A DNA stretch of 10,949 bases from Methanomicrobia archaeon. Lineage in GTDB: Archaea > Methanobacteriota_B > Thermococci > Methanofastidiosales > NM3. The notes under the pieces are model-generated. The model was not told the DNA's origin. It made no database searches and was given only the letters and a program-made list of their open reading frames with translations. A program made the translations under genes and the position numbers. The stretch covers positions 1 through 10,949 of the forward strand of contig DSAJ01000059.1 in NCBI GenBank assembly GCA_011372835.1, read 5' to 3'. This document shows positions 1 to 7,812 of the stretch, piece by piece. Each line of letters starts with the position of its first letter. Positions within the stretch are counted from its first letter, which is position 1.

Positions 1-1
1 C

Positions 2-166
2 GACAGCACGCTCGACTTCGATGCATGCTCGAGGGCGATCGTCAAGAAGACGCTTCACAACCTTTTCTGCAACATACGGGACCTCGATCTCCCCATGGAA
101 AAGCTTGCAGATATACGAAATCTCATACTTACCATCCCACATGACGAAGACGAACGGAGTGATTAG
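2..166 (+). CDS. hemA: Glutamyl-tRNA reductase, C-terminal end (partial)
   Basis: Only the last 54 codons are in the window, read in the frame that starts at base 2 and stops with TAG at 164-166. The fragment contains a segment (AIVKKTLHNLFCNIRDL) that resembles the C-terminal dimerisation domain of glutamyl-tRNA reductase, where a conserved Lys-x-Leu-His stretch is usual. The identification also rests on context: it directly precedes hemB, hemL, hemC and cobA-hemD. The enzyme reduces glutamyl-tRNA(Glu) with NADPH to glutamate-1-semialdehyde, the substrate of HemL encoded two genes downstream. The tail ends in acidic, poorly conserved residues. The catalytic Cys and NADPH domain lie outside the window, so the call is inferred from a short fragment and gene order. 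Confidence 0.72.
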   Translation, partial: DSTLDFDACSRAIVKKTLHNLFCNIRDLDLPMEKLADIRNLILTIPHDEDERSD

Positions 167-1135
167 ATGTTTCCACGCACGAGACCTAGACGGTTACGAT
201 ACAATCAGACGGTGCGGGAGCTCGTGGCCGAGACGCGGCTCTCGCGCCATGACCTCATATATCCCATTTTCGTGAAGGACGGACCGTCCCAACCCATCGC
301 ATCGATGCCGGGACAATTCCGCCACGGCATCGGCGACCTGCCGCGCCTCGCCACCGACCTCGTTGAGAGCGGCGTGGGCAGCGTACTCATATTTGGCATA
401 CCCGCGTCATCCGCGCCGGACGCATCGCCGGCGTTCGACCCGAACGGGGTCGTGCAGCGCGCCCTGAAGACGCTTCGCGATGCGACAGACGAGCTCCTCC
501 TCATCACCGACGTCTGCCTCTGCCAGTACATCGACACGGGCCACTGCGGCCTGATCGCAAACGGCAGGGTCGACAACGACGCGACACTCCCTGTGCTGGC
601 GAAGGTCGCGTTGAGCCATGTCGAGGCGGGATCCGACATAGTGGCTCCCTCCGATATGATGGATGGCAGGGTCAAGGCCATTCGGGATGCGCTCGACGGG
701 ACCGGCCATGAGCACATACCGATAATCAGCTACGCTGCCAAGTACGCCTCCGCATACTACGGGCCGTTCAGGGACGCGTGCTACTCCGCTCCGAAAGAGG
801 GCGACAGGAAGACGTACCAGATGGACCCCCGCAACGCCAGGGAGGCGATACGGGAGGTGCTCGGCGACATCGAGGAGGGGGCCGACATCGTGATGGTCAA
901 GCCCGCACTGAGCTACCTTGACGTCATATCCCGCGTACGTGATGTCGTCAACGTGCCGGTGATGGCCTACAACGTATCGGGCGAGTACGCGATGATCAAG
1001 GCTGCGTCGGCCCAGGGATGCTTCGACGAGAAGGCCGTCGTGCGGGAGACGCTTGAGAGCATCAAGCGTGCCGGTGCGGACCTCATAGCGACGTACTTCG
1101 CACGGGATATCGCAGGTGAGCTTGATGAGAAATGA
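167..1135 (+). CDS. hemB: Delta-aminolevulinic acid dehydratase (porphobilinogen synthase)
   Basis: This cytoplasmic enzyme condenses two 5-aminolevulinate molecules into porphobilinogen. The 322-residue length is normal for the family. The N terminus (MFPRTRPRRLR) matches the usual HemB start, which supports the ATG at 167. That ATG directly follows the hemA stop (TAG-ATG), and a GGAGTGAT ribosome binding site lies at 156-163 inside the end of hemA. The two Schiff-base lysines are visible: Lys192 in SYAAKYASAYYGPFRDA and Lys245 in DIVMVKPALSYLDV. A cysteine cluster, DVCLCQYIDTGHCG with Cys117, Cys119 and Cys127, matches the catalytic zinc site, so this looks like a zinc-dependent form. The gene is second in the visible tetrapyrrole operon and takes its substrate from HemL. 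No defect is seen. Confidence 0.97.
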   Translation: MFPRTRPRRLRYNQTVRELVAETRLSRHDLIYPIFVKDGPSQPIASMPGQFRHGIGDLPRLATDLVESGVGSVLIFGIPASSAPDASPAFDPNGVVQRALKTLRDATDELLLITDVCLCQYIDTGHCGLIANGRVDNDATLPVLAKVALSHVEAGSDIVAPSDMMDGRVKAIRDALDGTGHEHIPIISYAAKYASAYYGPFRDACYSAPKEGDRKTYQMDPRNAREAIREVLGDIEEGADIVMVKPALSYLDVISRVRDVVNVPVMAYNVSGEYAMIKAASAQGCFDEKAVVRETLESIKRAGADLIATYFARDIAGELDEK

Positions 1136-2363
1136 GGATATGTTCAGGGAAGCGGGCAGGTGGCTTGTCGGCGGTGTGAACTCCCCCGTGCGCGCATCGA
1201 TCAAGCCGTATCCCTTCTTTACCGAAAGCGCCAAGGGCGCCTACATGCTGGACATCGAGGGTTCAAGGTACTGTGATTACTGCCTCGCCTACGGGCCGCT
1301 GATACTGGGCCATGCGGACCCCGCCGTTGTCGAAAGTGTCTCAACTCAACTCGGGAAGGGGACCACCTACGGCACGCCGACCCCCCTTGAGGTCGACTAT
1401 GCCAAGAGGGTGTGCGAACTGGCGCCGAACATCGAGATGATCCGTGCCGTAAACAGCGGCACCGAGGCCACGATGGCCGCCTTGCGACTTACCCGCGCCG
1501 TTACCGGCAGACAGGCAATAGCCACCGTCGACGGTGGCTACCACGGCGCACACGACTGCGTGCTCGCAAGGCGAGAGGGGGCAAGCACCGTCGCATCGTC
1601 CCAGGGCATCATAGAGGGACAGGTCAGCGCCACCAGGATCGTCGATTACAACGACATCGAGTCTCTCGAGGAGGCATTGAGCGACAGGCAGGTCGCCGCC
1701 TTCATCATCGAGCCCGTGATGGGAAACGTTGGGTGCATCCCTCCTGACGACGGATACCTCGGCGAAGTGAGGAAGGTATGCTCCGAGCACGACACGATGC
1801 TGATATTCGATGAGACGATCACCGGCTTCAGGCTCGCACCAGGCGGGGCGCAGCAGTACTACGGCGTTGACGCCGACATCGTCACGTACGGAAAGATCGC
1901 GGGAGGGGGGCTGCCCATCGGCATCGTCGGATCGTCGCTCGAGACGATGGAGCGCCTCAAGCCCGTGGGCGACGTCTACAACGCCGGCACCTTCAGCGGC
2001 AACCCTCTTTCGATGGCCGCCGGCCTTGCCGCACTTGACCTGATCGCCTCTGGCGACGTGCTGCCTGTGGTGCATTCAAGCCACGAACGGCTCACGAGGG
2101 GCCTTGATGACGTGCTTCCCGAAGGCGCCGTGCTCAATCACGCCCCCGGCATGTTCCAGGTCTACTTCGGCCGAGATGAGGTCCGATGCGCACGCGATGC
2201 GCGCGCGGCCGACCAACCACGATTCATGCAGTTCTGGAAAAAGATGTTTTCCGCAGGCTTTTTCCTCCCCCCTTCGCAATTCGAGAGCAACTTCATCTCC
2301 AGGTGCCACGATGAACGCATCATTGATGCCACGCTGGAAGCAATGGAGGGTGCGCTCAGATGA
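1125..2363 (+). CDS. hemL: Glutamate-1-semialdehyde 2,1-aminomutase
   Basis: A PLP-dependent class III aminotransferase-fold enzyme that isomerises glutamate-1-semialdehyde to 5-aminolevulinate. It is 412 residues from the ATG at 1125. A GTG at 1116 would add three residues, but AGGTGA at 1113-1118 sits well placed as a ribosome binding site for 1125, so I prefer the ATG. The start overlaps the end of hemB by 11 bp. Family motifs are clear: GGVNSPVRA near the N terminus, AVNSGTEATMAALRLTR, the PLP-binding DETITGFR (Asp229) and the Schiff-base lysine in TYGKIAGGGLPIG (Lys257). GTFSGNPLSMAAGLAAL is also typical. The C-terminal FFLPPSQFESNFIS matches the family end, so the gene is intact, if slightly shorter than the usual ~425 residues. 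It links the upstream HemA to the preceding HemB. Confidence 0.96.
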   Translation: MRNEDMFREAGRWLVGGVNSPVRASIKPYPFFTESAKGAYMLDIEGSRYCDYCLAYGPLILGHADPAVVESVSTQLGKGTTYGTPTPLEVDYAKRVCELAPNIEMIRAVNSGTEATMAALRLTRAVTGRQAIATVDGGYHGAHDCVLARREGASTVASSQGIIEGQVSATRIVDYNDIESLEEALSDRQVAAFIIEPVMGNVGCIPPDDGYLGEVRKVCSEHDTMLIFDETITGFRLAPGGAQQYYGVDADIVTYGKIAGGGLPIGIVGSSLETMERLKPVGDVYNAGTFSGNPLSMAAGLAALDLIASGDVLPVVHSSHERLTRGLDDVLPEGAVLNHAPGMFQVYFGRDEVRCARDARAADQPRFMQFWKKMFSAGFFLPPSQFESNFISRCHDERIIDATLEAMEGALR

Positions 2364-3247
2364 TATGCGGCACGAGGGGGAGCCCGCTGGCGCTGGCCCA
2401 GACCAACATCGTCGTCGGCATGCTCGATGCCGATGTGGAGGTGCGAGTGATCAAGACGTCAGGCGACCTCTATAGGGGGCAGTTCGGAACGGACGGTGCC
2501 ACCAGGGGCCTTTTCACCAAGGAGATCGACATGGCGCTCGAAGACGGCGTGATCGACTTTGCCGTACATTCGATGAAGGACGTTCGCCTCGATTTTCCGT
2601 TTCACGTGGCAATACCGCAGCGAGGTCCCGCAGCCGATGTCATGGTAACGAGACACCCGTCGTTCCATGCGATCCCCCAAGGGGGGAGGATCGGCACGGG
2701 AAGCCCCCGGAGGGCAACCGAACTGAGGCATATGCGCCCAGACCTTGAACCGGTGCCCATACGCGGCAACATCGGCACGAGGCTTGGAAAGGTCGAGGAA
2801 CTCGACGGCGTGGTCATGGCCGAGGCCGGACTGCAGAGGCTTGCCCTGTGGGGGCATAATGGATATACCTTCGTACGATTCCCTCGGGAGCTCTTCATAC
2901 CAGCCGCATGCCAGGGGACGCTGGCTGTGGCGTGCAGGAAGGACGATGTGGAAGCTAGGAAGGTGGTCGACGCGTTACGCCACGAGGCCTCCACGGCATG
3001 CGCCATGGCAGAGCGGGAGGTGATGCATGCCATCGGCGGCAACTGCCACATTCCCGCGGGCGCCTGGGCGTCGGTGTTGGACGGCGACAGGATGCGCATC
3101 TTTGCCGTCATCAACGACCCATGGAACAACAGATCATATCGGGACCTTGCCGTGGGGCCACTCGGGTCTGGTCGCGCGGTGGCACGCACGCTGGCAGCAT
3201 CCCTGCTGTCCAAGGGCGCAGACGACGTCGTGGGGCGGATTTCATGA
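2360..3247 (+). CDS. hemC: Hydroxymethylbilane synthase (porphobilinogen deaminase)
   Basis: It polymerises four porphobilinogen units into the linear tetrapyrrole hydroxymethylbilane on a covalently bound dipyrromethane cofactor. The 295-residue protein starts with the expected GTRGSPLALAQT segment. The ATG at 2360 overlaps the hemL TGA as ATGA, with GGAGGGTG at 2345-2352 as ribosome binding site, which indicates translational coupling. The catalytic aspartate is Asp74 in HSMKDVRLDFP. Substrate-binding arginines sit in GTGSPRRATELR and IRGNIGTR. The cofactor cysteine is Cys229 in AIGGNCHIPAGAWA; the residue just before it is Asn where many homologues have Gly. FIPAACQGTLAVACR corresponds to the usual P-A-x-x-Q-G-x-L motif. 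The C-terminal domain is complete. The product goes to the HemD half of the next gene. Confidence 0.96.
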   Translation: MICGTRGSPLALAQTNIVVGMLDADVEVRVIKTSGDLYRGQFGTDGATRGLFTKEIDMALEDGVIDFAVHSMKDVRLDFPFHVAIPQRGPAADVMVTRHPSFHAIPQGGRIGTGSPRRATELRHMRPDLEPVPIRGNIGTRLGKVEELDGVVMAEAGLQRLALWGHNGYTFVRFPRELFIPAACQGTLAVACRKDDVEARKVVDALRHEASTACAMAEREVMHAIGGNCHIPAGAWASVLDGDRMRIFAVINDPWNNRSYRDLAVGPLGSGRAVARTLAASLLSKGADDVVGRIS

Positions 3248-4662
3248 CGGTCTTTCTGGTAGGAGCGGGCCCCGGGGATCCAGGGCTCATCACGGTGCGC
3301 GGACTGGAGCTCATAAAGCGGGCCGACGTCATCCTCTACGACCGGCTTGCCAATCCTCAGCTTCTCGAACATGCGAAGGGGAGCTGCATCAAGGTCTTTG
3401 TCGGCAAGGAACCGCATTGCCATGCCCACTCTCAGCACGAGATAAATGCACTCCTTACTCGGTACGGCAGGGAGCACCGATGCGTGGTGCGGCTCAAGGG
3501 AGGCGACCCCTTCGTGTTCGGGAGGGGCGGCGAGGAGATGGATGCACTCATCGAGGGCGGCATCCCGTTCGAGATCGTTCCGGGGATCTCATCGGCCCTG
3601 GCGGCGCCCGCATACGAGGGCATACCCCTTACCCGTAGGGGGCACAATGCGTCGGTCACGTTCATCACCGGCCACCGTTGGGACTCGTCGCGCATCAAGG
3701 ACACTTATCCCTTACTTTCCGGGACGCTGGTAATATTGATGGGGGCACGCTCGTTTCCTTCCATCGCCCGCGATCTCATGGAGCTCGGATACGGCCCCGA
3801 CTCGTTCGTCTCGGCCATACACAACGCCACGACGCATTCGCAAAACGCGCTTAACGGAACGCTTGGGGAGATGGCCTCCCGAAAGATACCATCCCCTTCC
3901 GTCATCATCGTCGACGGTGCAGGGTCGACGAGCGGACGGGAGCGGTGGTTTAGAAATAAGCTCCTTGGCATCAGGGGAAAGCGCGTTGCCGTCATGCGCA
4001 CTCAGGAACAGTTCGAGGAGACAAGGGCGCTGCTCGAGGGGGTGGGCGCAGAAGCGGTAAATGGTGGGACGTACCGTCTTTCCTCCATTACGTGGGACCG
4101 GCAGGCGTTGGAACGCGCAACGCATGTGGTGGTCACGAGCGCCAATACCGTTCCCCGGGTCAGGGAGGAGATCATCGCCAACAGCGACAAGGCATATGTT
4201 GCCATAGGCCCCGCAACGAGGCGCGCTTTGGAGGCGATCGGGATATCTGCGGAGATGCCCGATGAATACACATCCGAGGGCCTCGGCATGCTCCTCAAGA
4301 GCATCACCGCACATGGCGACGCCATCGTGGGGCTGCGTTCGTCAATGGCTTCGGACATACTTTCGTCGATGCTTTCTCATCTGCACTATACCGAAATACC
4401 TGTCTATGACGTGGGGATAGGAGAGATCAACGAACAAGGTATAAGCGATGCTGATGTCATCTTCTTCACGAGCTCGGCGATGGTCAATGCGATATCGCAC
4501 CTTGTACGGGACGGGCACATCTGCATATCCATCGGTCCGCAGACGAGCTCGGCGCTAAGGTCGCGCGGCGTCACTGTCGACATGGAGTCGTCATCAAGCA
4601 CCGTTCCATCGATGATCGCTGCAGCAATGGACGTGATATACTCACGGACCGGCGGTGGCTAA
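3244..4662 (+). CDS. cobA-hemD: Fused uroporphyrinogen-III C-methyltransferase / uroporphyrinogen-III synthase (CobA-HemD)
   Basis: A 472-residue bifunctional protein. Residues 1 to about 235 are the SUMT domain, which uses two SAM molecules to turn uroporphyrinogen III into precorrin-2: FLVGAGPGDPGLITVRG at 4-20, YDRL at 32-35, RLKGGDPFVFGRGGEE at 83-98, and PGISSALAAPAYEGIPLTRR near 113-132. Residues about 243-472 are a HemD domain, which cyclises hydroxymethylbilane to uroporphyrinogen III. That family is weakly conserved, but the pattern fits: GKRVAVMRT at 245-253, VVVTSAN at 295-301, AIGPATRRALEAIG at 320-333, a Pro-x-x-Tyr-Thr-Ser-Glu-Gly-Leu stretch, FFTSSAMV at 407-414 and SIGPQTSSALRSRG at 429-442. 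The frame is open further upstream, but the ATG at 3244 overlaps the hemC stop as ATGA and begins exactly at the family N terminus. The order is unusual in that the later pathway step is N-terminal. Confidence 0.94.
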   Translation: MTVFLVGAGPGDPGLITVRGLELIKRADVILYDRLANPQLLEHAKGSCIKVFVGKEPHCHAHSQHEINALLTRYGREHRCVVRLKGGDPFVFGRGGEEMDALIEGGIPFEIVPGISSALAAPAYEGIPLTRRGHNASVTFITGHRWDSSRIKDTYPLLSGTLVILMGARSFPSIARDLMELGYGPDSFVSAIHNATTHSQNALNGTLGEMASRKIPSPSVIIVDGAGSTSGRERWFRNKLLGIRGKRVAVMRTQEQFEETRALLEGVGAEAVNGGTYRLSSITWDRQALERATHVVVTSANTVPRVREEIIANSDKAYVAIGPATRRALEAIGISAEMPDEYTSEGLGMLLKSITAHGDAIVGLRSSMASDILSSMLSHLHYTEIPVYDVGIGEINEQGISDADVIFFTSSAMVNAISHLVRDGHICISIGPQTSSALRSRGVTVDMESSSSTVPSMIAAAMDVIYSRTGGG

Positions 4663-5355
4663 AATATATTCATTTGGATGAAAAGGCCGGAATAACGTCT
4701 TGTCACCGCAGCAAGGCATGGCTCTCGTTTTCATACCCCTTATCACGAGAAACAATCCCTTGCCATGACCTTCCTCCAACGGTTCGACCGTACGGACCTT
4801 TTTGGGATCGCAAAAGATCGTCTGGACATATGAGAGGTCTGTAAATCCCGCCCGTTCATAGAACGCCATGACCTCCTGTGCCGAGTAGAATGTGGCCGTT
4901 TTGTAAAAAAGGCTTTCTTCCTTGTGCGACATATAGTCTGCACCAAGGGGCGAACCCCTGTCGACGAAAGCAACGATGAAGGAGCCGTCTGGCCGCAGTA
5001 CCCTGTATGCCTCGTCGAAGGATGCAGCAACGTCGTCGAGGAAGCATAACGTCGTGACCATGAGGACAACGTCGAATCGTTCGTCTTCGAAGGAAAGGGA
5101 CTCTGCTACGCCGTCGATGACCTCTATTCCCTTAGTGCGTGCAATGGCCCTCATCTCCTTCGACGGTTCTACGCCCATGCGTATGCCCAACGGCACTGCA
5201 AAACGGCCGCTACCAACACCAACTTCCACACCTTCCTTGCCTGCAGGCAGCAGTGTGCGTATCGCACGAAGTTCCGAAGCGTAGACGTATTCATTTTCAT
5301 CAAACCACGCTTCATACCTTTCTGCATGGGTGTCAAATGGCGAGTCTTCCTTCAT
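4642..5355 (-). CDS. Class I SAM-dependent methyltransferase, substrate unknown
   Basis: A 237-residue cytoplasmic protein of the UbiE/Methyltransf_11 type. The SAM-binding motif I is GVEVGVGSGRF at 42-52, followed by an acidic residue after the second strand (GVEPSKEM, Glu63). The region FDVVLMVTTLCFLDDV at 94-109 is motif II-like, and AYRVLRPDGSFIVAFVDRG at 116-134 is the typical post-II segment. The last 30 residues hold a Cys-Cys pair (CCGD, near 215) and have no family signature. The ATG at 5355 has GAGAGG about 8 bases upstream. The TGA at 4642 lies inside the last codons of the converging cobA-hemD, a 21-bp tail-to-tail overlap. It could modify a quinone-like compound, a tetrapyrrole or another small molecule; nothing in the sequence decides this. 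It is codirectional with the exporter upstream but separated by 126 bp with its own promoter-like signals. Confidence 0.88.
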   Translation of the reverse strand: MKEDSPFDTHAERYEAWFDENEYVYASELRAIRTLLPAGKEGVEVGVGSGRFAVPLGIRMGVEPSKEMRAIARTKGIEVIDGVAESLSFEDERFDVVLMVTTLCFLDDVAASFDEAYRVLRPDGSFIVAFVDRGSPLGADYMSHKEESLFYKTATFYSAQEVMAFYERAGFTDLSYVQTIFCDPKKVRTVEPLEEGHGKGLFLVIRGMKTRAMPCCGDKTLFRPFHPNEYILATAGP

Positions 5356-5379
5356 CTAGCCGGCCTCTCTTTGAGGAGG

Positions 5380-5394
5380 ATATGCTTTGCATAT
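5380..5394. repeat. Perfect inverted repeat ATATGC-TTT-GCATAT in the methyltransferase promoter
   Basis: Six-base arms separated by three bases. One arm lies inside the candidate TATA box and the other between it and the expected start site, where an archaeal repressor would block transcription. It does not resemble the PadR-box repeat at 8164-8187, so a different regulator would be needed. The AT-rich setting makes chance possible. Confidence 0.45.
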
Positions 5395-5406
5395 ATGTTT
5401 TTTTTC
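5390..5406 (-). promoter_or_regulatory. Candidate archaeal promoter for the methyltransferase gene
   Basis: On the minus strand the sequence reads GAAAAAAAACATATATG. The A-run fits a BRE and CATATATG a TATA box. A start site about 25 bases downstream would fall near 5368-5370, giving a short leader before the ATG at 5355. Identified by eye only. Confidence 0.5.
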
Positions 5407-5421
5407 AATACGTATGGTAGC

Positions 5422-5437
5422 GCACGTTATCACGTGC
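5422..5437. repeat. Perfect hairpin-type inverted repeat GCACGT-TATC-ACGTGC
   Basis: Six-base GC-containing arms around a four-base loop, in the gap between the exporter stop and the methyltransferase promoter. It could fold as a tetraloop hairpin in the exporter mRNA 3' end, or bind a dimeric regulator upstream of the methyltransferase TATA box. No U-run follows it on the minus strand, so a simple terminator is not supported. Confidence 0.5.
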
Positions 5438-5442
5438 AAAGG

Positions 5443-5467
5443 CTTTGGAGTCACTTGCAATCCAAAG
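5443..5467. repeat. Inverted repeat CTTTGGA/TCCAAAG downstream of the exporter gene
   Basis: Seven-base arms at 5443-5449 and 5461-5467 with an 11-base loop, 15 bases beyond the exporter stop codon on the minus strand. It may form a 3' mRNA stem that protects or ends the exporter transcript. A second hairpin (5422-5437) follows closely. The lack of a T-run on the minus strand argues against a classic terminator. Confidence 0.45.
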
Positions 5468-5481
5468 AAGGATGGAAAGCG

Positions 5482-7812
5482 CTACACCTGCGCCTTCTTG
5501 ATCCCCCGGTCCGAGTACCATGCCAGTATCGGCGGCAGCACGATGATCGCCGCTATGAACGAGAAGACGAGCACGACGCCGGTAAGCACACCAAAGCGCA
5601 TCAGTATCGGCATGCTCGAAAAGCCGATGATGAAGAAGGCGCCGGCCGTTGCGACCGTTGCTGTCGTCAGGGCCTTCCCCACGTTGAGCACAACGGCATG
5701 TATGGCATCCTCGGTGTTCCTGCCCGATGACGTTTCCTCCTTGAAGCGCTGTATGATATGGACCGCAAAGTCAATGCCCAGTCCGACGATAAGCGCCGAT
5801 ATCATGATGGTGAAGAGGTCAAACGACCATCCTAACGTGTAGAGCAGCAAGAACTCCCATGAGATGGTAAGCACCACTGGCAGCACCGACAATGCGCCAA
5901 GGACCGCTGAACGGTGTATGAGCGACACCACGAGGAAGCAGAGCACGAGCGCAAGTATCGTCGTTCGCACCTGGGTCTCGGTCATCCCCCCCATGAGGTC
6001 AGACATGATGATGGGGGCCCCCGCGGGGCGGTAAGTGGCATGCGAGTAATCGTCCGATGATGCGATGGCATACATCTCGTCCGAGAGGGCGCTCATGTCG
6101 TTCTCGCTTTCAGCATTGATGGTTACCGATATGACGCCAAGCTGCAAGTAGTGTTCCGATCCTGGATCGATGACGAGGTGTTGCCCAAGATTCTGCATGC
6201 CCTGCTGATCTGACATGAGCGATTGCGTGATCGCGTCGATGCTCTGTCGCGATGTGGGCAGCTGTCCCTCGTTTGCCTGAATGTAGACATCGACATACGA
6301 CCGCACGTCGTATTGCGACCCTATGATGAGCTCTCCCTCGTCATTTTTCAGTGTGAGCGAACGCAGCGCCTGTTCCATTCGTGCTACTTCCGCCATGACC
6401 TCTGGTGAGAGCGCATCGCCCTGTACCAGCATATAGGTGCGATTCGTGATAGAGCTTTCAAAGTACTGTTCCATCTCCCGCGACACCTGCATCGACTCGA
6501 TGTCCTCCGGCAGCATGTCGTTCCAGTTGAGCGTCGTGTCGACCATGGGAGCGACGCCGATCGATGCTATCGTCACGATGGCAACGATGCCAAGGACCGG
6601 GCGTTTGTGATGAAGCGCTGCGATGACGATGCCGTCAAGCGCCTTGGATACGTCACGTGCAAGCGCCCGTTTGCTGGCCCCGTCGACGGATGGGCCTGTG
6701 CGCCTGTCCCGCAGCACAGTCAGGGCCGGAAGGAGCGTCACGACGAGCACGAACGAGAAGAGGATGCCAAGCACGGTGAGGTATCCGAACTCCCGCATGG
6801 GGGGCAGCTCCGATATGAAGAATGAAGAGAATCCAAACATGGTGGTCACGGCAGATATGAAGACGGCCGTGCCGGTGTTTCGCACACACGTGTTGATGGC
6901 GGTGAGGGTGTCTTTGCCCTTACGGGCCTCTTCACGGTACCTGAAGAGGATATGTATGGCATACACCACCGAGATGCCAAGCATGAGCGGCACGAGCGCC
7001 ACGAACATGGCGGTAAACGGAATCCCTGCATACCCCATGATGCCCAGTATCCACGAGAGTGCGAACGCTATCGTCACATAAGGCAGCAATGTATCGCTTA
7101 GTTTCCTGAACACGATGAAGAGCACGACGAGAATGAATACCGTGGCAAGTGGCATGAGCACCGCGTTGTCCCCGCTCATCGCATCGAGGTTGTCGATCAT
7201 CTGCGTGTAGGTGCCGGTGATGCCCGCTTCCAGACCGTTGTTGGCGGCTGAAAAGTCGTTTACGATGCTTCTCAATAGCTCGACCTTCTCTCTCGCGACA
7301 TCCTGGTCCACATCGCCGTCGACCTGCACGACCACGATGGTGGCATCAAGGCCGTTTGACACGATGGTCCCGACAAGCCTTGGCTCGTCTGATGCCCCGT
7401 CCTGTTCGAGCACGTGTGCTATTGTCTGCGGTGTTGTTTCGTCAAAGGGCGGCGATATCGTGTCAGAAGCCATGAGCATGTCAAGGTAGCTCGTCGACGA
7501 AAGGACGAATCCCTCAAGCCGCGGGTCGGAACGTATCTCTGTCACCAACGACTGCAGAGCGTTGATGCCCTGCAGCGAAGTGAAGTCCCCCTTCAGCAGT
7601 ATCGTCTCGTAGGCGTCACCGCCAAACTCCTCTGAGAAGAGGTTCGTTGCCTCTATGGCCTCGTTGTCCTCTGGCAAAAACGACTCCATGTCAGCCTTCA
7701 TGGATATGTTGAGTATGCCCGAACCGAGGATTGCGGTGACGAGGAGAATGACTGCGATCACGTGATAGGGTTTTTGCTCGCTCAATCGTGATATTGTCTC
7801 AAGTGGATTCAT
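5482..7812 (-). CDS. RND superfamily exporter (HAE3/MMPL-type)
   Basis: A 776-residue integral membrane protein with the duplicated RND plan: one N-terminal membrane segment (about 17-36), a large extracytoplasmic domain (about 37-215), five segments (about 217-366), then a second set with one segment (about 403-425), a second soluble domain (about 426-612) and five segments (about 615-766). It begins with a typical MNPLETISRL cytoplasmic end. Each soluble domain opens with a similar motif, ESFLPEDNEAI and NDMLPEDIESM. The second half carries GLGIDFAVHIIQRFKEE with Asp681, the likely proton-relay residue. The matching first-half segment GISVVYAIHILFRYREE has Val283 there. Substrates of archaeal HAE3 proteins are mostly unknown; lipids or hydrophobic compounds are plausible. 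The start has AGGAGG about 8 bases upstream and overlaps the padR gene by 14 bp, so the two are probably one transcript. Confidence 0.93.
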   Translation of the reverse strand: MNPLETISRLSEQKPYHVIAVILLVTAILGSGILNISMKADMESFLPEDNEAIEATNLFSEEFGGDAYETILLKGDFTSLQGINALQSLVTEIRSDPRLEGFVLSSTSYLDMLMASDTISPPFDETTPQTIAHVLEQDGASDEPRLVGTIVSNGLDATIVVVQVDGDVDQDVAREKVELLRSIVNDFSAANNGLEAGITGTYTQMIDNLDAMSGDNAVLMPLATVFILVVLFIVFRKLSDTLLPYVTIAFALSWILGIMGYAGIPFTAMFVALVPLMLGISVVYAIHILFRYREEARKGKDTLTAINTCVRNTGTAVFISAVTTMFGFSSFFISELPPMREFGYLTVLGILFSFVLVVTLLPALTVLRDRRTGPSVDGASKRALARDVSKALDGIVIAALHHKRPVLGIVAIVTIASIGVAPMVDTTLNWNDMLPEDIESMQVSREMEQYFESSITNRTYMLVQGDALSPEVMAEVARMEQALRSLTLKNDEGELIIGSQYDVRSYVDVYIQANEGQLPTSRQSIDAITQSLMSDQQGMQNLGQHLVIDPGSEHYLQLGVISVTINAESENDMSALSDEMYAIASSDDYSHATYRPAGAPIIMSDLMGGMTETQVRTTILALVLCFLVVSLIHRSAVLGALSVLPVVLTISWEFLLLYTLGWSFDLFTIMISALIVGLGIDFAVHIIQRFKEETSSGRNTEDAIHAVVLNVGKALTTATVATAGAFFIIGFSSMPILMRFGVLTGVVLVFSFIAAIIVLPPILAWYSDRGIKKAQV

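Noticed and set aside
1116..1124. GTG at 1116 as the hemL start
   Set aside because: AGGTGA covering this codon is better read as the ribosome binding site for the ATG at 1125; the three extra residues have no support.
407..1234. 275-codon open frame antisense to hemB and hemL
   Set aside because: Shadow of GC-rich coding sequence; composition is Arg/Val/His-rich and no family motif is seen, while the sense genes have full catalytic motifs.
2998..3243. Upstream extension of cobA-hemD
   Set aside because: The frame is open but the translated extension lies inside hemC, lacks family similarity, and the ATGA-linked ATG at 3244 starts at the SUMT N terminus.
2602..3477. 291-codon open frame antisense to hemC and cobA-hemD
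   Set aside because: Shadow frame with low-complexity Ser/Pro/Arg content, covering two well-supported sense genes.
5422..5467. Intrinsic terminator for the RND exporter
   Set aside because: Two stems exist, but on the minus strand they are followed by an A-run, not a T-run, so a standard terminator is not supported.
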